From assembly GCF_900103805.1 (NCBI RefSeq), contig NZ_FNIB01000004.1, positions 326,339 to 390,338 on the forward strand: a stretch of DNA of 64,000 nt, in the 5' to 3' direction. The notes under the pieces are model-generated. The model saw only the letters and a list, made by a program, of their open reading frames with translations. It was not told where the DNA came from and made no database searches. Source of the stretch: Cryobacterium flavum. Lineage in GTDB: Bacteria > Actinomycetota > Actinomycetes > Actinomycetales > Microbacteriaceae. Shown here one piece after another: positions 17,311 through 29,598 of this stretch (the stretch's first letter is position 1; each line of letters begins with the position of its first letter). The translations under genes and the position numbers were made by a program.

Positions 17311-18282
17311 CTAGGCCTGCGGAGTTGCGGGCGTTGCGGGCGTTCCGGGCGTTGCGGAGGCGGCAGGCGCGGCTGCCGGTTTGTGGGCGTTCGCGCCGAA
17401 GGCGCTGCCGATACCCTTCATGGCCTCGGTCAGTTCGCTCGGCACGATCCACAGCTTGTTAGCGCTGCCCTCGGCCAGCTTGGGAAGTGTGAGCAGGTAC
17501 TGGTAGGCGAGCAGCTTCGGGTCGGGGTCTCCATCGTGAATGGCCTTGAACACCGTGGTGATGGCTTCCGCCTCACCCTGCGCGCGCAGGACGGCAGCTT
17601 TGGCATCACCCTCGGCTTCGAGGATCGCCGCCTGGCGAGCGCCCTCAGCGGTGAGAATGGCGGACTGTTTGGTGCCCTCGGCGGTGAGGATCAGCGCACG
17701 ACGGTCACGTTCGGCGCGCATCTGCTTCTCCATGGAGTCCTGGATTGAGTGGGGCGGCTCGATGGCCTTGAGCTCGACTCGGCCCACGCGGATACCCCAT
17801 TTGCCGGTGGCCTCGTCGAGCACGATGCGCAGCTGGCTGTTGATATTGTCGCGACTGGTCAGCGCTTCTTCCAGGTTCAACCCGCCGACCACGTTACGAA
17901 GGGTGGTCGTGGTGAGCTGCTCGACCGCGCCGAGGTAGTTGTTGATCTCGTAGGTGGCGGCGCGGGCATCCGTCACCTGAAAATAAACGACGGTGTCGAT
18001 GGAGACGACGAGGTTGTCCTCGGTGATCACGGGCTGCGGCGGAAACGAGACGACCTGCTCGCGAATATCGAGCAGCGGCCGCACCCGGTCGACGAACGGC
18101 ACGAGCAGGTTCAGACCGGGCAGCAGCGTCTTATGGTACTTGCCGAGGCGCTCGACCACCCCGGCGTTACCCTGCGGAATGATGCGAATGGCGCGCACGA
18201 GAATGACGATGACGAACACCGCCAACACGGCGAGCAGGGCGATCACGAAGATCTGACCGATGAAAGCTGCGGGGTCAAGCAT
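17311..18282 (-). CDS. SPFH/Band 7 (stomatin/prohibitin-like) membrane protein
   Basis: A 323-residue membrane-anchored scaffold protein of the stomatin/QmcA type. It has one N-terminal membrane helix, the RIIPQGNAGVVERLGKYH start of the SPFH domain (~residues 30-60), and a long coiled-coil rich in Glu-Ala-Arg repeats (AILTAEGARQAAIL-like units). The tail is rich in Ala, Pro and Thr. The ATG at 18282 has AAAGGA upstream; the longer frame is not supported. The start overlaps the end of the nfeD gene by eight bases. Such pairs form membrane microdomain complexes. Confidence 0.9.
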   Translation of the reverse strand: MLDPAAFIGQIFVIALLAVLAVFVIVILVRAIRIIPQGNAGVVERLGKYHKTLLPGLNLLVPFVDRVRPLLDIREQVVSFPPQPVITEDNLVVSIDTVVYFQVTDARAATYEINNYLGAVEQLTTTTLRNVVGGLNLEEALTSRDNINSQLRIVLDEATGKWGIRVGRVELKAIEPPHSIQDSMEKQMRAERDRRALILTAEGTKQSAILTAEGARQAAILEAEGDAKAAVLRAQGEAEAITTVFKAIHDGDPDPKLLAYQYLLTLPKLAEGSANKLWIVPSELTEAMKGIGSAFGANAHKPAAAPAASATPGTPATPATPQA

Positions 18283-18757
18283 TGTTCTGGGTCCTTTCGG
18301 CGGGGATGACGATGGCGGTGGAGCCTTCGATGAGATGCACGGTGATGCGCTCGCCCGGTTCAGCGGGTGCTGCGGTGCCGCCACCCGGCAGCACCAGACG
18401 AGCAGTCCAGGTTTCGCCGTTGGCCAGCTTCACCAGTCCGCCGGTCTCGGTGACGGTCGAGAGAACACGACCACTCATGCCGATCAGGGCATCGATATTG
18501 GAAAGCGCCGGATCGCCGCCCTTGCGCAGGGCGCGCAGCAAAAACGGCCGAATCGTCAGCAACAGCAGCACCGACAAGCCGCCGGCAACGACGATCTGAA
18601 GCCACCAGTCCAGGCCGAGCAAATTGGCGGCCAAACCGCCCAGGCTGCCGATGGAGATCATCAGGAACGTGAATTCCAGGCTCAGTAATTCGATGATGAT
18701 GGCCACGAGAATGAACACGAGCCACAAAATCCAGAGATAATCGGTCAGGTCGACCAT
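18275..18757 (-). CDS. NfeD-like membrane protein
   Basis: A 160-residue NfeD-family protein, the regular partner of SPFH proteins. It has about three membrane segments in the first ~85 residues (WILWLVFILVAII, then a glycine-rich hairpin), followed by a small beta-barrel OB-fold at the C-terminus (MSGRVLSTVTETGGLVKL). The ATG at 18757 is chosen because GGAAGG lies eight bases upstream; the longer frame to 18880 lacks support. It is first in the nfeD-SPFH-GDPD operon and divergent from the SDR gene. Confidence 0.82.
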   Translation of the reverse strand: MVDLTDYLWILWLVFILVAIIIELLSLEFTFLMISIGSLGGLAANLLGLDWWLQIVVAGGLSVLLLLTIRPFLLRALRKGGDPALSNIDALIGMSGRVLSTVTETGGLVKLANGETWTARLVLPGGGTAAPAEPGERITVHLIEGSTAIVIPAERTQNNA

Positions 18758-18922
18758 GCGTGACACCTTCCACATTTCGTTCACCTCGAAACTAGCAGGT
18801 ACCGACGACAACACGCCGGGGGAGCGGCCGAGGCTTGTTGATAAGGTCGAAAGCGTAGGTAGTGGCCGATCAGGGCACACTTCATCACGGACACAAACAG
18901 ACCGAATTCTTGAGGAGCACGC

Positions 18923-19687
18923 GTGACCAATCCACTTGCAGCAGGATCACTCGAGGGCAAGCGTGTACTCGTCACTGGCTCGTCCCGTGGCATCGGCGCC
19001 GACACTGTCGGCTATTTCGCCGAGGCCGGAGCGCGCGTCGTCATCAACTACCGCAATAAAGAGGCACGCGCGAACAAGCTTCGCGACGCCATTCGCGCCG
19101 CCGGGGGAGACGCCATCACCGTCGGTGCCGACCTGACCGATCCGGCATCGGTCGCCGCGATGTTCGCGACCATCACGAGCGAATTCGGTGGCCTCGACAT
19201 TCTTGTGATGAACGCATCTGGCGGCATGGAGAGCGGCATGGCGGCGGACTACGCCATCAAGCTCAATCGTGACGCACAGGTCAATCTACTCAACGGCGCC
19301 GTACCCCTGCTCGGTGACGATTCCCGGGTGGTCTACGTCACCAGCCACCAGGCACACTTCATCAAGACCACACCTACCATGCCGGAGTATGAGCCGGTCG
19401 CCCGCAGTAAGCGCGCCGGCGAAGACGCCCTGCGCGCCGTCATTCCCCAGCTCGAAGAGTCCGGTATCGGATTCGTCGTGGTGTCCGGTGACATGATCGA
19501 GGGCACCATCACGGCGACGCTGCTCGAACGGTCCAACCCTGGCGCTCTGAGTGCCCGCAAGGAGGCGGCCGGTCGCCTGTACAACGTGAGCGAGTTCGCA
19601 GCGGAAATCGTCCTGGCCGCGACCTCGCCGGTCCCGGCCGGCAACACTCGCCTGGTCGGCGACACGTCCGGGTTCGCCGGCGAATAG
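18923..19687 (+). CDS. short-chain dehydrogenase/reductase (atypical active site)
   Basis: A 254-residue Rossmann-fold oxidoreductase with the NAD(P)-binding TGSSRGIGAD motif near residue 17, ADLTDPAS, and VMNASGG in place of the usual NNAG. The catalytic Ser is in VTSHQ. The classical Tyr-x3-Lys reads VARSK, so Val stands where Tyr is expected; a Tyr lies three residues earlier (YEPVARSK). Activity may therefore differ. GAGGAGCAC precedes the GTG start. The S9 peptidase follows 14 bases later. The substrate is unknown. Confidence 0.85.
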   Translation: MTNPLAAGSLEGKRVLVTGSSRGIGADTVGYFAEAGARVVINYRNKEARANKLRDAIRAAGGDAITVGADLTDPASVAAMFATITSEFGGLDILVMNASGGMESGMAADYAIKLNRDAQVNLLNGAVPLLGDDSRVVYVTSHQAHFIKTTPTMPEYEPVARSKRAGEDALRAVIPQLEESGIGFVVVSGDMIEGTITATLLERSNPGALSARKEAAGRLYNVSEFAAEIVLAATSPVPAGNTRLVGDTSGFAGE

Positions 19688-21841
19688 CGGGCGACCAAGC
19701 GATGAAGGCTGCCGATCTTCCCTTACTCGGGTCGCTGTCACGCCCGACGATCCATCCCGATGGGTCGCGGGCGGTGTTCTCCCAGGTACACGCCGACTTT
19801 TCAGCGGATGATTACGTCGGCCAGCTCTTTACCGTCGCGCTGGCAGGGGAGCCGGCTCCGCGCCGCATCACGCGCGGCTTTCGTGACTCGGCGCCCCGGT
19901 TTTCTCCGGATGGCAGCCTAATCGGGTTTCTGCGCGCCGATGCCGGCGGCGCCGCGCAGCTGCACGTCGTTGATGCGGCCGGCGGCGAGCCCGTGGCGGT
20001 CACCGACGCGGTTCTCGGCGTGAGCGACTTTCGCTGGCATCCGGACGGTGACCGGATTGCCTTCCTGGCCCGGGTCCCCGAGCAGGGTCGTTATGGCACG
20101 GTTGCGGGTCTGTCGGCCGACTCGGAACCGGCCCGCCGCTTCGATACCCTGCGTTATCGTTCGAACGGCGTCGGCTACACCAGTGACCGTCGCGTACACG
20201 TGTTTCTCGCCGTCGTGCCCGATGTCTGGGGCGAACCGACCCCCGCCGTAGCGCCGTCCGTGACCGACGCACCGCAGGCGCCGTCCGGCAACCCGCCGGG
20301 TAGCGCGCCAACACCGGACCTTTTGGATCCGGCCAGCTTCGCGAGTGGAGTACCGGTCGCCCGCCAGCTGACCGAGGGAGACTTCGATCATTCCGGGCTG
20401 GCCTTCTCGCCCGACGGTTCCAGGCTCCTGACCATCTCGGCCCGTCAGGCCGAACGGTACACCGACCTCCGCAGTGAGGTGGTCGAACTCACACTCCGCG
20501 ACAGCACCGATACCGCTTCAAACGAGACCATCGCGCCGCTTCGCACCTTCGTGCCTGCGGCCCAAAACCTCAGTATCTCGGCGCTGGCCTCTGCCGAGGA
20601 CGGTACCCTCTGGCTGCTCGCAACCGACGTGGGTGCGAGCGGGCGAGACTTCGTCGGCCGGGTGACCGCTCTTTACCGAAGTGGTGTCTCGCTTGACGGT
20701 TCAGCACCCATTCGGGTGACCGACCCGAACCAGACCGACCAGGATCTGCTCGACCTCGATGCCACCGGGGGAATCTGTCCGTTGACGGACGGCTCCGTGC
20801 TCGTGCTCACGGGTCGTCGTGGCCGGGTCGAGCTGGTACGGGTGGAGCGCGAGGGGCGGGTGCAGTCACTCGACTGCGGAGCCACCGTCGCCGCCTCAAT
20901 GGATGCCTGCGGCGACGCCGTCGTTGTCGCGGTGCAGTCCGCCCGCACGACAGGTGACCTCGTTCTCATCCACCCGGGCCTCACCGGCAGTCACGCTTCG
21001 GAGACCCCGCCGAAACGCCTCACCGATTTTTCCTTGGCCCTGCGCGCCACCGGACTGATCCCCGGAATCGAGCTCACGGTCACCGGACGAGACGGCTATC
21101 CGGTGCACGGCTGGGTGCACACTCCGGCAGGGCCGGGACCGCATCCGGTGCTTCTGACCATTCACGGAGGACCGTTCGCTCAATACACCGGTGCGCTCCT
21201 CGATGAGACCCAGGTCTACGTCGACGCGGGCTACGCGGTGGTTCTCTGCAACCCGCGCGGGTCATCCGGTTATGGCCTGGCCCACGGGCGCGCCATCCGC
21301 CAGCGCATGGGCACCCTCGACCTGGCCGACGTGCTGGACTTTCTCGCTGGCGCTCTCAGCGCCGAGCCCACCCTCGACGCCCACCGTGTCGGTATCATGG
21401 GCGGATCCTACGGCGGCTATCTGACCGCGTGGACGATCGCGCACGAACACCGGTTCGCGGCGGCCATCGTGGAACGCGGCTTTCTGGATCCGCAAGGGTT
21501 CGTCGGGACGAGCGACATCGGCGACTTCTTCGGCGACGAATACGCCGGTACAGATGCCGCCCTGCTGCAGGCACAGAGCCCACAGTTTCTGGTCGGCCGG
21601 GTGACGACCCCGACCCTGGTGCTGCACTCAGCGCAGGACCTGCGCTGCCCGCTGTCGCAGGGCGAGCGCTACTACGCTGCGCTCAAACGTGGGGGAGTGG
21701 AGTCCGAACTGGTCGTTTTTCCGGGGGAGAACCACGACCTCAGCCGCACCGGTCACCCCCGCCACCGTTTGCAACGGTTCGAGATTATTCTGGACTGGTG
21801 GGCCCGACACCTGCCCAGTGCCACTAATCACAGGAGCAAAG

Positions 21842-24232
<2,391 letters not shown>

Positions 24233-24244
24233 CCCGGCAGCTGG

Positions 24245-25041
24245 CTACGCGAGCAACTCGACCAGAGTCGCTCGCGCACCGACGGTGTGCAGCAACTCGA
24301 GCGCCCGGTCGTAGGCCCGGGCAAACGTCGGTTCGTCGACGAGGTCGCCGAACCGGTCGCAGTCCTGCAGGAAGGAATTCCGGTCGGCGGCGAATCCGGC
24401 GGCGTTCTGCATGACGGGATATTTGAGACGGTCGGCGACGTCGATGGGCTGGCCCAGCTCATCCGTGCCCTCGGCGTAGCGGACCCAGTTCGCCACGATG
24501 GCCGCCGACAGGGCCATCGAACGCCCGGCCGCGAGTTGGTCGACGATCACCGGCACGAGCCACTTGGGAATTCGGTCGCAGGATTCGTTGCAGAGCCTGG
24601 GGACGGTGTCGCGCACGCTCGGGTTGGAGAAGCGCGCGATGAGCTCGCTCTTGTACGCGTCGAGGTCGATGCCGGGCACCGGCTTGAGTGTGGGGGAGCC
24701 CTCCTCGTCCATGTAGGCCCGAAGGAACGCGGCGTTCAGCGGATGGACCGCGGCATCGCGCACGAGCCGGTATCCCATCAAATGTGCGAAATAGCACAGG
24801 CCCTGGTGGCTGGCATACAACAACCGTGGTTTCATCAGCTCGTAGGGCTCGACATCGGCGACGAGCTGGGTGCGCAATCGTTCGTAGGGCGGGCGTGCGT
24901 CAGCGAAGGAGTCCTGCGATACCCACTGGAAGAAGGGTTCGCAGACCACGGTCCAGGCGTCGCACACGCAGATGGTATCGGCGACCAGGGCGCGGTCGGC
25001 ATCCGTGGTTCGGGGGTGATGCGGTCGACCATGCTGTTCGT
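24245..25041 (-). pseudogene. mannitol dehydrogenase family remnant (truncated and frameshifted)
   Basis: The C-terminal half of a polyol/mannitol 2-dehydrogenase can be read: AWTVVCEPFFQWV, DVEPYELMKPRLL, LCYFAHLMGY and the final helical domain. The preceding NSMVDRITP motif is in another frame. One extra base in a run of five G at 25012-25016 would restore the frame across ITPRTTDADR. Upstream of NSMVDR the sequence stops resembling the family, so the NAD-binding N-terminal half is missing. Even if the single-base shift were a sequencing error, the 5' truncation would remain. It converges with the UvrA-like gene, 12 bases away. Confidence 0.8.
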
Positions 25042-25171
25042 CCCCACCCCGTCAGGCGAGTTCTCTGCGACTCCTGGCTGATTCAAGCCAGGTTCAGGCC
25101 GGGTGGAAGCTGCGGACGGCGCATCAGGCACCCCTCTCGGACGCCCGGGCGCATGACCGATAATATGCATT

Positions 25172-25330
25172 ATGTCAATACCGAGGTATGACACGAGCCC
25201 GGGGCGTGAAATTCACATCGCCGAGATTCTTGATGGTATTCCCAACGATGCAGGAGCTTTACAACCCTCTGAGGTGGCGGTGTTCTGCATACTGACGCCG
25301 ACGAGGAGACTCCCAGCAGCGAAGTTTTGA
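25172..25330 (+). CDS. short ORF of 52 residues, unknown
   Basis: A small frame from ATG 25172 to TGA 25328-25330 encodes a mildly acidic first half (GREIHIAEILDGIPNDAG) and a basic end. A TAATAT box at 25161-25166 lies five bases before the ATG, similar to leaderless starts elsewhere in the window. I recognise no family, and it lies in a region of decayed genes. It may be a remnant or chance ORF. Confidence 0.25.
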   Translation: MSIPRYDTSPGREIHIAEILDGIPNDAGALQPSEVAVFCILTPTRRLPAAKF

Positions 25331-25518
25331 TGCGAACAAAATCACACGGACCTTGCAAGCAATCGGCGCGTCGGGGGCCTCCTCCGCCTTCGCGAGTCCA
25401 TACGTTGAGCGTATTGCGAAATACGCACGCTGCGCCCTGAACAAGCCGCAGCTTTTTCGATGTTGGGGCCGTTTCGTGCGCACTGTGTTAACCGTTTCCC
25501 GTCCCGTTTGCCGAGGCG

Positions 25519-26106
25519 GTGTTCCGGGTAGTGCCGAACGGTCTCACGGATCAGCCACCAGGTTTCGGCCTCTGGACTCTCACGCTCCTCCTGGTTGGAT
25601 TCAATGAAGAACTCATCAGCTGTGGAGTCGTGCTCAGTCGGTTGAGCCGAAGCTTCACCGCCATTCCTGCCGTTGCGGTAACAGCAGCGCTATTCGGGAT
25701 GCAACACCTGTCCGCCTTCGCCACCACGGACAGGGAAACGTACGACGTCCTGACGAACGTGCTCGCCTCAGCGACCTACGGCTTCGCTCTCGCCGCGTTT
25801 CAATACCGCTTCTCGTGGATCTGGCCGCTGATAGTCATTCACGGACTCGCGGATTTCACGTCGATCCTCGCGCGCACTTCTTACGGCGATCTCGTCGTGG
25901 CCGTCACGTGTGTGATCTTTGTGATTTACGGGCTTGCCGCACTGCGGCACATCGCCCGGCGCGCAGCACGCGCCCGGTTTAGGTTGCCCCGTGAACCGAG
26001 CGGACAAGCATCTGCAATGGCGCCGTATTCACGGCCTGCGACAGCCGGTCAGGGCTGTGCCGCGCAGGGGCTCCGAGACCAGAATGACTCGCACCCAGCC
26101 ATCTAA
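25519..26106 (+). CDS. CPBP family intramembrane protease-like protein, probably truncated
   Basis: About 195 residues with several membrane segments. Motifs of CPBP (Abi/Rce1-like) glutamic proteases are visible: NEELISCGVVL for motif 1, FGMQH for motif 2, and HGLAD for motif 3. In motif 1 the usual EExxxR has Cys in place of Arg, a change that could arise from one CGT-to-TGT mutation. The N-terminal membrane helices expected in this family are missing, and the GTG start has no clear ribosome site. It is flanked by non-coding or decayed sequence. I regard it as a degraded or inactive copy. Confidence 0.5.
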   Translation: MFRVVPNGLTDQPPGFGLWTLTLLLVGFNEELISCGVVLSRLSRSFTAIPAVAVTAALFGMQHLSAFATTDRETYDVLTNVLASATYGFALAAFQYRFSWIWPLIVIHGLADFTSILARTSYGDLVVAVTCVIFVIYGLAALRHIARRAARARFRLPREPSGQASAMAPYSRPATAGQGCAAQGLRDQNDSHPAI

Positions 26107-26748
26107 CTGACACCGGCGCTCGGCTACAAGTGTTCCAAGCGACGCCGCGAAAAGTGGTCAACGTCAGCACCTTCAACTTGCGATCTCGCGGCACGCTCAC
26201 CAGCGATATCGGAGAGCCGCGCCCCACCCGATTATTTCCCGAAAGCTGCTGCGCTGATTGCCTCATCGGCAGCGACGCTCTCCCTAGCAACGTGTAAACG
26301 CGTGCCCTGCTGGGCGCTCAATCTCCTGAGCCGTGAAGACATCGTTGACAGTCGCTACCGGTGCATGTTTTCAGCTGACACCGAGCGAGATCAGAGGGAC
26401 GAAACGGGAGCGCCCGCTAGTGGGACCTCCTACGGACGCTCCCCCGAAAGTTGGCGGTTCTGACCGTGCTGGGAGGCGGCGGCGCCCGTTTGACTGTCCC
26501 GAAATTATGCCCAATGACCGGGCGTCAACCGTAACAGCCCTTTGCCCTAAATGAGGTAGCGGCGAAATTCCGGCCATCTCTGCCTCACTTTAGATGAGAC
26601 GGGGCAACCCAGATCGATGAGAGGTCCGGAATATAGGATTTTTCCCCTACTCCGGTCCGCCTGACGCACAGAAAGCGTTCCCTTCCAAAAGTAATAGACC
26701 GGGGTGTTGTTCTGGCCCGTCTGCACCCAGACTGGAGGTATGAAGACA
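26107..26748. other. gene-poor interval
   Basis: About 640 bases in which I find no convincing gene on either strand. Short frames exist (for example 26333-26554 plus, 25979-26290 minus) but lack family resemblance and ribosome sites. The stretch just before the aldo/keto reductase holds a TATAGGAT sequence at about 26632-26639 that could be a -10 element. No inverted terminal repeats or transposase fragment could be identified by eye. Confidence 0.5.
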
Positions 26749-27669
26749 ATGACGTTACCGAATACACACTTCGAGGTCTCCAACATCATTCTGGGGCTGA
26801 TGCGGATCGTTCCCCTGGCCGACGAAGAGATCCGATCCTTGGTTGAAGCGTCCAGAGAGGCCGGCATAAATTTCTTTGATCACGCCGACGTGTACGGCAG
26901 CGAACCCCACGAATGTGAGCGGCGTTTTGGCGACGCCGTATCGTTTTCGGCAGAAGATCGGGCACGTGTCGCCATCCAGTCAAAGGTCGGCATTCGATCG
27001 GGCTTCTGGGACTTCTCCAGGGAGCACATCCTTCGATCGGTCGACGAGTCGCTCACGGCGTTGAAGACCGATTACCTCGACATGCTGCTGCTGCACCGCC
27101 CTGACGCCCTGGTGGAACCCGACGAGGTCGCGGAGGCGTTCAACATTTTGCACGATGCGGGAAAAGTACTCAATTTCGGCGTCTCCAATCACACTCCGGG
27201 ACAGGTAGAGCTATTGAAAAGCTCGGTGGCCCAGCCGCTCATCGTCAACCAGGTGCAGTTGAGCATCACGCATGCGCCCCTGATCGCCGCCGGCGTCTCG
27301 GCCAACATGGCTGGCCTGGACCAGTCCATCGACCGGGACAACGGCATTCTCGATTACTGCCGACTGAACAACATCACCCTGCAGGCATGGTCGCCGTTCC
27401 AGAAGGGTTTCTTCGACGGTATTTTCCTGAACGATCGAGAAAACTATGCCGCGTTGAACAACGTCATCGAGGACCTTGCTCGAACCTACGATGCTCCCCC
27501 GGCTGCCATCGCCGTAGCCTGGATCACTCGTCATCCCGCCCACATGCAGGTTGTACTCGGCACGACCAGCGTTCACCATCTGATCGATTCGGCCGCGGGG
27601 TCTGATATCGCCCTCACGCGCGAAGAGTGGTACCGACTCTTCACGGCCGCTGGACATATCTTGCCGTAG
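26749..27669 (+). CDS. aldo/keto reductase
   Basis: A 306-residue TIM-barrel NADPH-dependent oxidoreductase of the AKR superfamily, closest in style to YdhF-like proteins. The catalytic tetrad is visible: Asp in FDHADVYG, Tyr in the same motif, Lys in AIQSKVG, and His in LLHRPD. Later VSNHTPGQ and VVLGTTS match cofactor-binding positions. GGAGG at 26734-26738 lies ten bases before ATG 26749 but only one base before ATG 26740, so the former is chosen. The antiporter gene follows about 30 bases later. The substrate is unknown. Confidence 0.88.
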   Translation: MTLPNTHFEVSNIILGLMRIVPLADEEIRSLVEASREAGINFFDHADVYGSEPHECERRFGDAVSFSAEDRARVAIQSKVGIRSGFWDFSREHILRSVDESLTALKTDYLDMLLLHRPDALVEPDEVAEAFNILHDAGKVLNFGVSNHTPGQVELLKSSVAQPLIVNQVQLSITHAPLIAAGVSANMAGLDQSIDRDNGILDYCRLNNITLQAWSPFQKGFFDGIFLNDRENYAALNNVIEDLARTYDAPPAAIAVAWITRHPAHMQVVLGTTSVHHLIDSAAGSDIALTREEWYRLFTAAGHILP

Positions 27670-27699
27670 TCAGGCACCTTAAACTCTTGGCGGTAAAGG

Positions 27700-29598
27700 A
27701 TGGACGTATCACTCGGTCTTCTCACTCTCGTCGTTGTCGTCTGCGCGGCCAGCGCACTCGCTAGACGCTTGAACCTGTCTGTTCCACTGCTGCTCGTTGT
27801 GGTCGGTGTCATCGGCTCATATCTGCCGTTTATTCCAGCGGTGAAGTTGGATCCGGAACTGGTGTTGGTGGGAATTCTTCCTCCACTGCTGTACGCGGCC
27901 GCTATCCGTACCTCCCTGGTTGAATTTCGCACGAACCTGCGGTCTATCGGCCTGCTGTCGGTCGGATATGTCATTTTTGGCACCGTGGCGATCGGCCTGA
28001 TCGTCTGGTGGTTGATCCCAGAAATTCCCGTGGCTGCTGCATTTGCCCTGGGTGCGGTGGTGGCTCCGCCGGATGCAGTCGCGGCGACCACGATCGCGCG
28101 CCGAGTTGGGCTCCCGCGGCGGGTTGTGAGCCTTTTGGAGGGTGAGTCGCTGGTCAATGATGCGACCGCGCTGGTGCTTCTTCGCACGGCGATCGTCGCC
28201 ATTGGCGGGAGCGTCACCGTCTGGCAAGTGGCGTCAGACCTCGCTTTTGCTGCCGGTGGGGCTGTAGTGATCGGCTTGGTCGCGGCGTGGCTCCTGCTGC
28301 AGATCCGAAAACGGGTTCGCAACGTGGCCATAAACACGTCTATGTCTCTTGCAGCCCCGTTTGTGGCCTATATTCCTGCTGAGGGAGTCAACGCATCTGG
28401 CGTGTTGGCTGTCGTTGTCGCCGGCCTCGTGATCGGTACAAGAACGCCAGCTATGCCGGGCGGCGCGTCGCGATTGAGTCAGCGCAGCAACTGGGCGACG
28501 GCGCAGTTTCTGCTCGAGAACTCCGTTTTTCTTCTGATCGGATTACAGGTACGGTCGATAATTGAGGCGACCTCAGGCGACTCGCTCGGTGCCGGGCGTA
28601 TCTGGGGTGCTTGCGCTGTCATCCTCGTTGCGGTTCTCCTGTTGCGCCCGATTTGGGTGTTCCCAGCGATTTATCTCCCTCGGCTGATACCCAAAATTCG
28701 ACAGGTCGACCCCGCACCGCCCTGGCAGTTGCCCACCATCGTGTCGTGGGCTGGCATGCGCGGTGTCGTCACCCTGGCTGCGGTGTTCGCCCTACCGGAA
28801 GGCGTCGCCCACCGTCCAGTCCTCGTTCTCGCCGCCCTAGGAGTGGTGGCCGGAACCCTGGTTGTGCAGGGCCTGAGCTTGCCGCGGCTCGTTCGCCTGC
28901 TGGGGGTACGTGGTCCTGATACCAAAGCGGATGCGCTCAGCCAGGCTGCGCTAATGGATCAGGCCACCGCTGCGGGAATAGAAAACTTGCGGCGGCACAC
29001 TCGGCCCGACGATCCGCCTGAGGTGCTCGACATGCTCGAACGCCGCACCCAGGAACGCAACCGGGCGGCCTGGGAACGCCTCGGACGATCGGAGTTCGCT
29101 GACCGCACTCCCAGTAAACGCTACGTACAGTTGCGGCTGGCTATGCTCGATGCGGAGCGCGCCCGGGTTCTGAAACTGCGCCGCTCGGGAGAATACGCCC
29201 ACGAGGTAATCAGCGAAGTGCTTGAGATGCTCGATGTTGAAGAATCTATGTTGGACACCTCGCCTGACGACGCGGGCAGCACCTTCAGTGCCGAAGCTCC
29301 TGCCGCGATCCGGCCCGACACCGCTGGAGTCCCCCTGGGCGCCGGCGGCTGCGAGCATTTACGGGCCGTCGGTGAGCATCCAGTGCCACCGGACTCGGAA
29401 TGCTACGACTGTGTACGCGAAGGCACTACCCCGGTACACCTTCGGATGTGCCTACTGTGCGGCAAGGTGGGGTGCTGCGATTCATCCGTCGGTCAGCACG
29501 CGACCAGGCATTTCCAAGAGTCCGGCCACCCCATCATGTGCAGCGCCGAGCCGAGGGAATTGTGGCGTTGGTGTTACGTTGACGAGCTCCTCGGTTAG
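27700..29598 (+). CDS. CPA1-type Na+/H+ antiporter with C-terminal UBP-type zinc finger
   Basis: A 632-residue protein. Residues 1-~410 form a monovalent cation/proton antiporter of the NhaP/CPA1 type with about 12 membrane segments; the ion-binding region reads VVAPPDAVAAT, followed by EGESLVNDATALV. A charged cytoplasmic region rich in Arg and Glu follows (~410-545). The last ~82 residues are a UBP-type zinc finger with Cys/His ligands in order: CEHL, CYDC, CLLCGKVGCCDSS, HATRHFQESGHP. Such fingers bind ubiquitin C-termini in eukaryotes; bacteria lack ubiquitin, so the role here is unclear. The stop codon lies in a hairpin. Confidence 0.88.
   Translation: MDVSLGLLTLVVVVCAASALARRLNLSVPLLLVVVGVIGSYLPFIPAVKLDPELVLVGILPPLLYAAAIRTSLVEFRTNLRSIGLLSVGYVIFGTVAIGLIVWWLIPEIPVAAAFALGAVVAPPDAVAATTIARRVGLPRRVVSLLEGESLVNDATALVLLRTAIVAIGGSVTVWQVASDLAFAAGGAVVIGLVAAWLLLQIRKRVRNVAINTSMSLAAPFVAYIPAEGVNASGVLAVVVAGLVIGTRTPAMPGGASRLSQRSNWATAQFLLENSVFLLIGLQVRSIIEATSGDSLGAGRIWGACAVILVAVLLLRPIWVFPAIYLPRLIPKIRQVDPAPPWQLPTIVSWAGMRGVVTLAAVFALPEGVAHRPVLVLAALGVVAGTLVVQGLSLPRLVRLLGVRGPDTKADALSQAALMDQATAAGIENLRRHTRPDDPPEVLDMLERRTQERNRAAWERLGRSEFADRTPSKRYVQLRLAMLDAERARVLKLRRSGEYAHEVISEVLEMLDVEESMLDTSPDDAGSTFSAEAPAAIRPDTAGVPLGAGGCEHLRAVGEHPVPPDSECYDCVREGTTPVHLRMCLLCGKVGCCDSSVGQHATRHFQESGHPIMCSAEPRELWRWCYVDELLG

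Noticed and set aside
25409..25426. GCGTATT/AATACGC hairpin as an attachment site or terminator
   Set aside because: It is short, isolated, has no T-run, and no gene ends there.
25979..26290. Minus-strand ORF in the gene-poor interval
   Set aside because: It lacks a start signal and overlaps the CPBP frame; a mobile-element origin was considered but no ends or transposase motifs could be shown.
26333..26554. Possible 73-residue protein
   Set aside because: No ribosome site, no -10 box at leaderless spacing, and no recognisable family.
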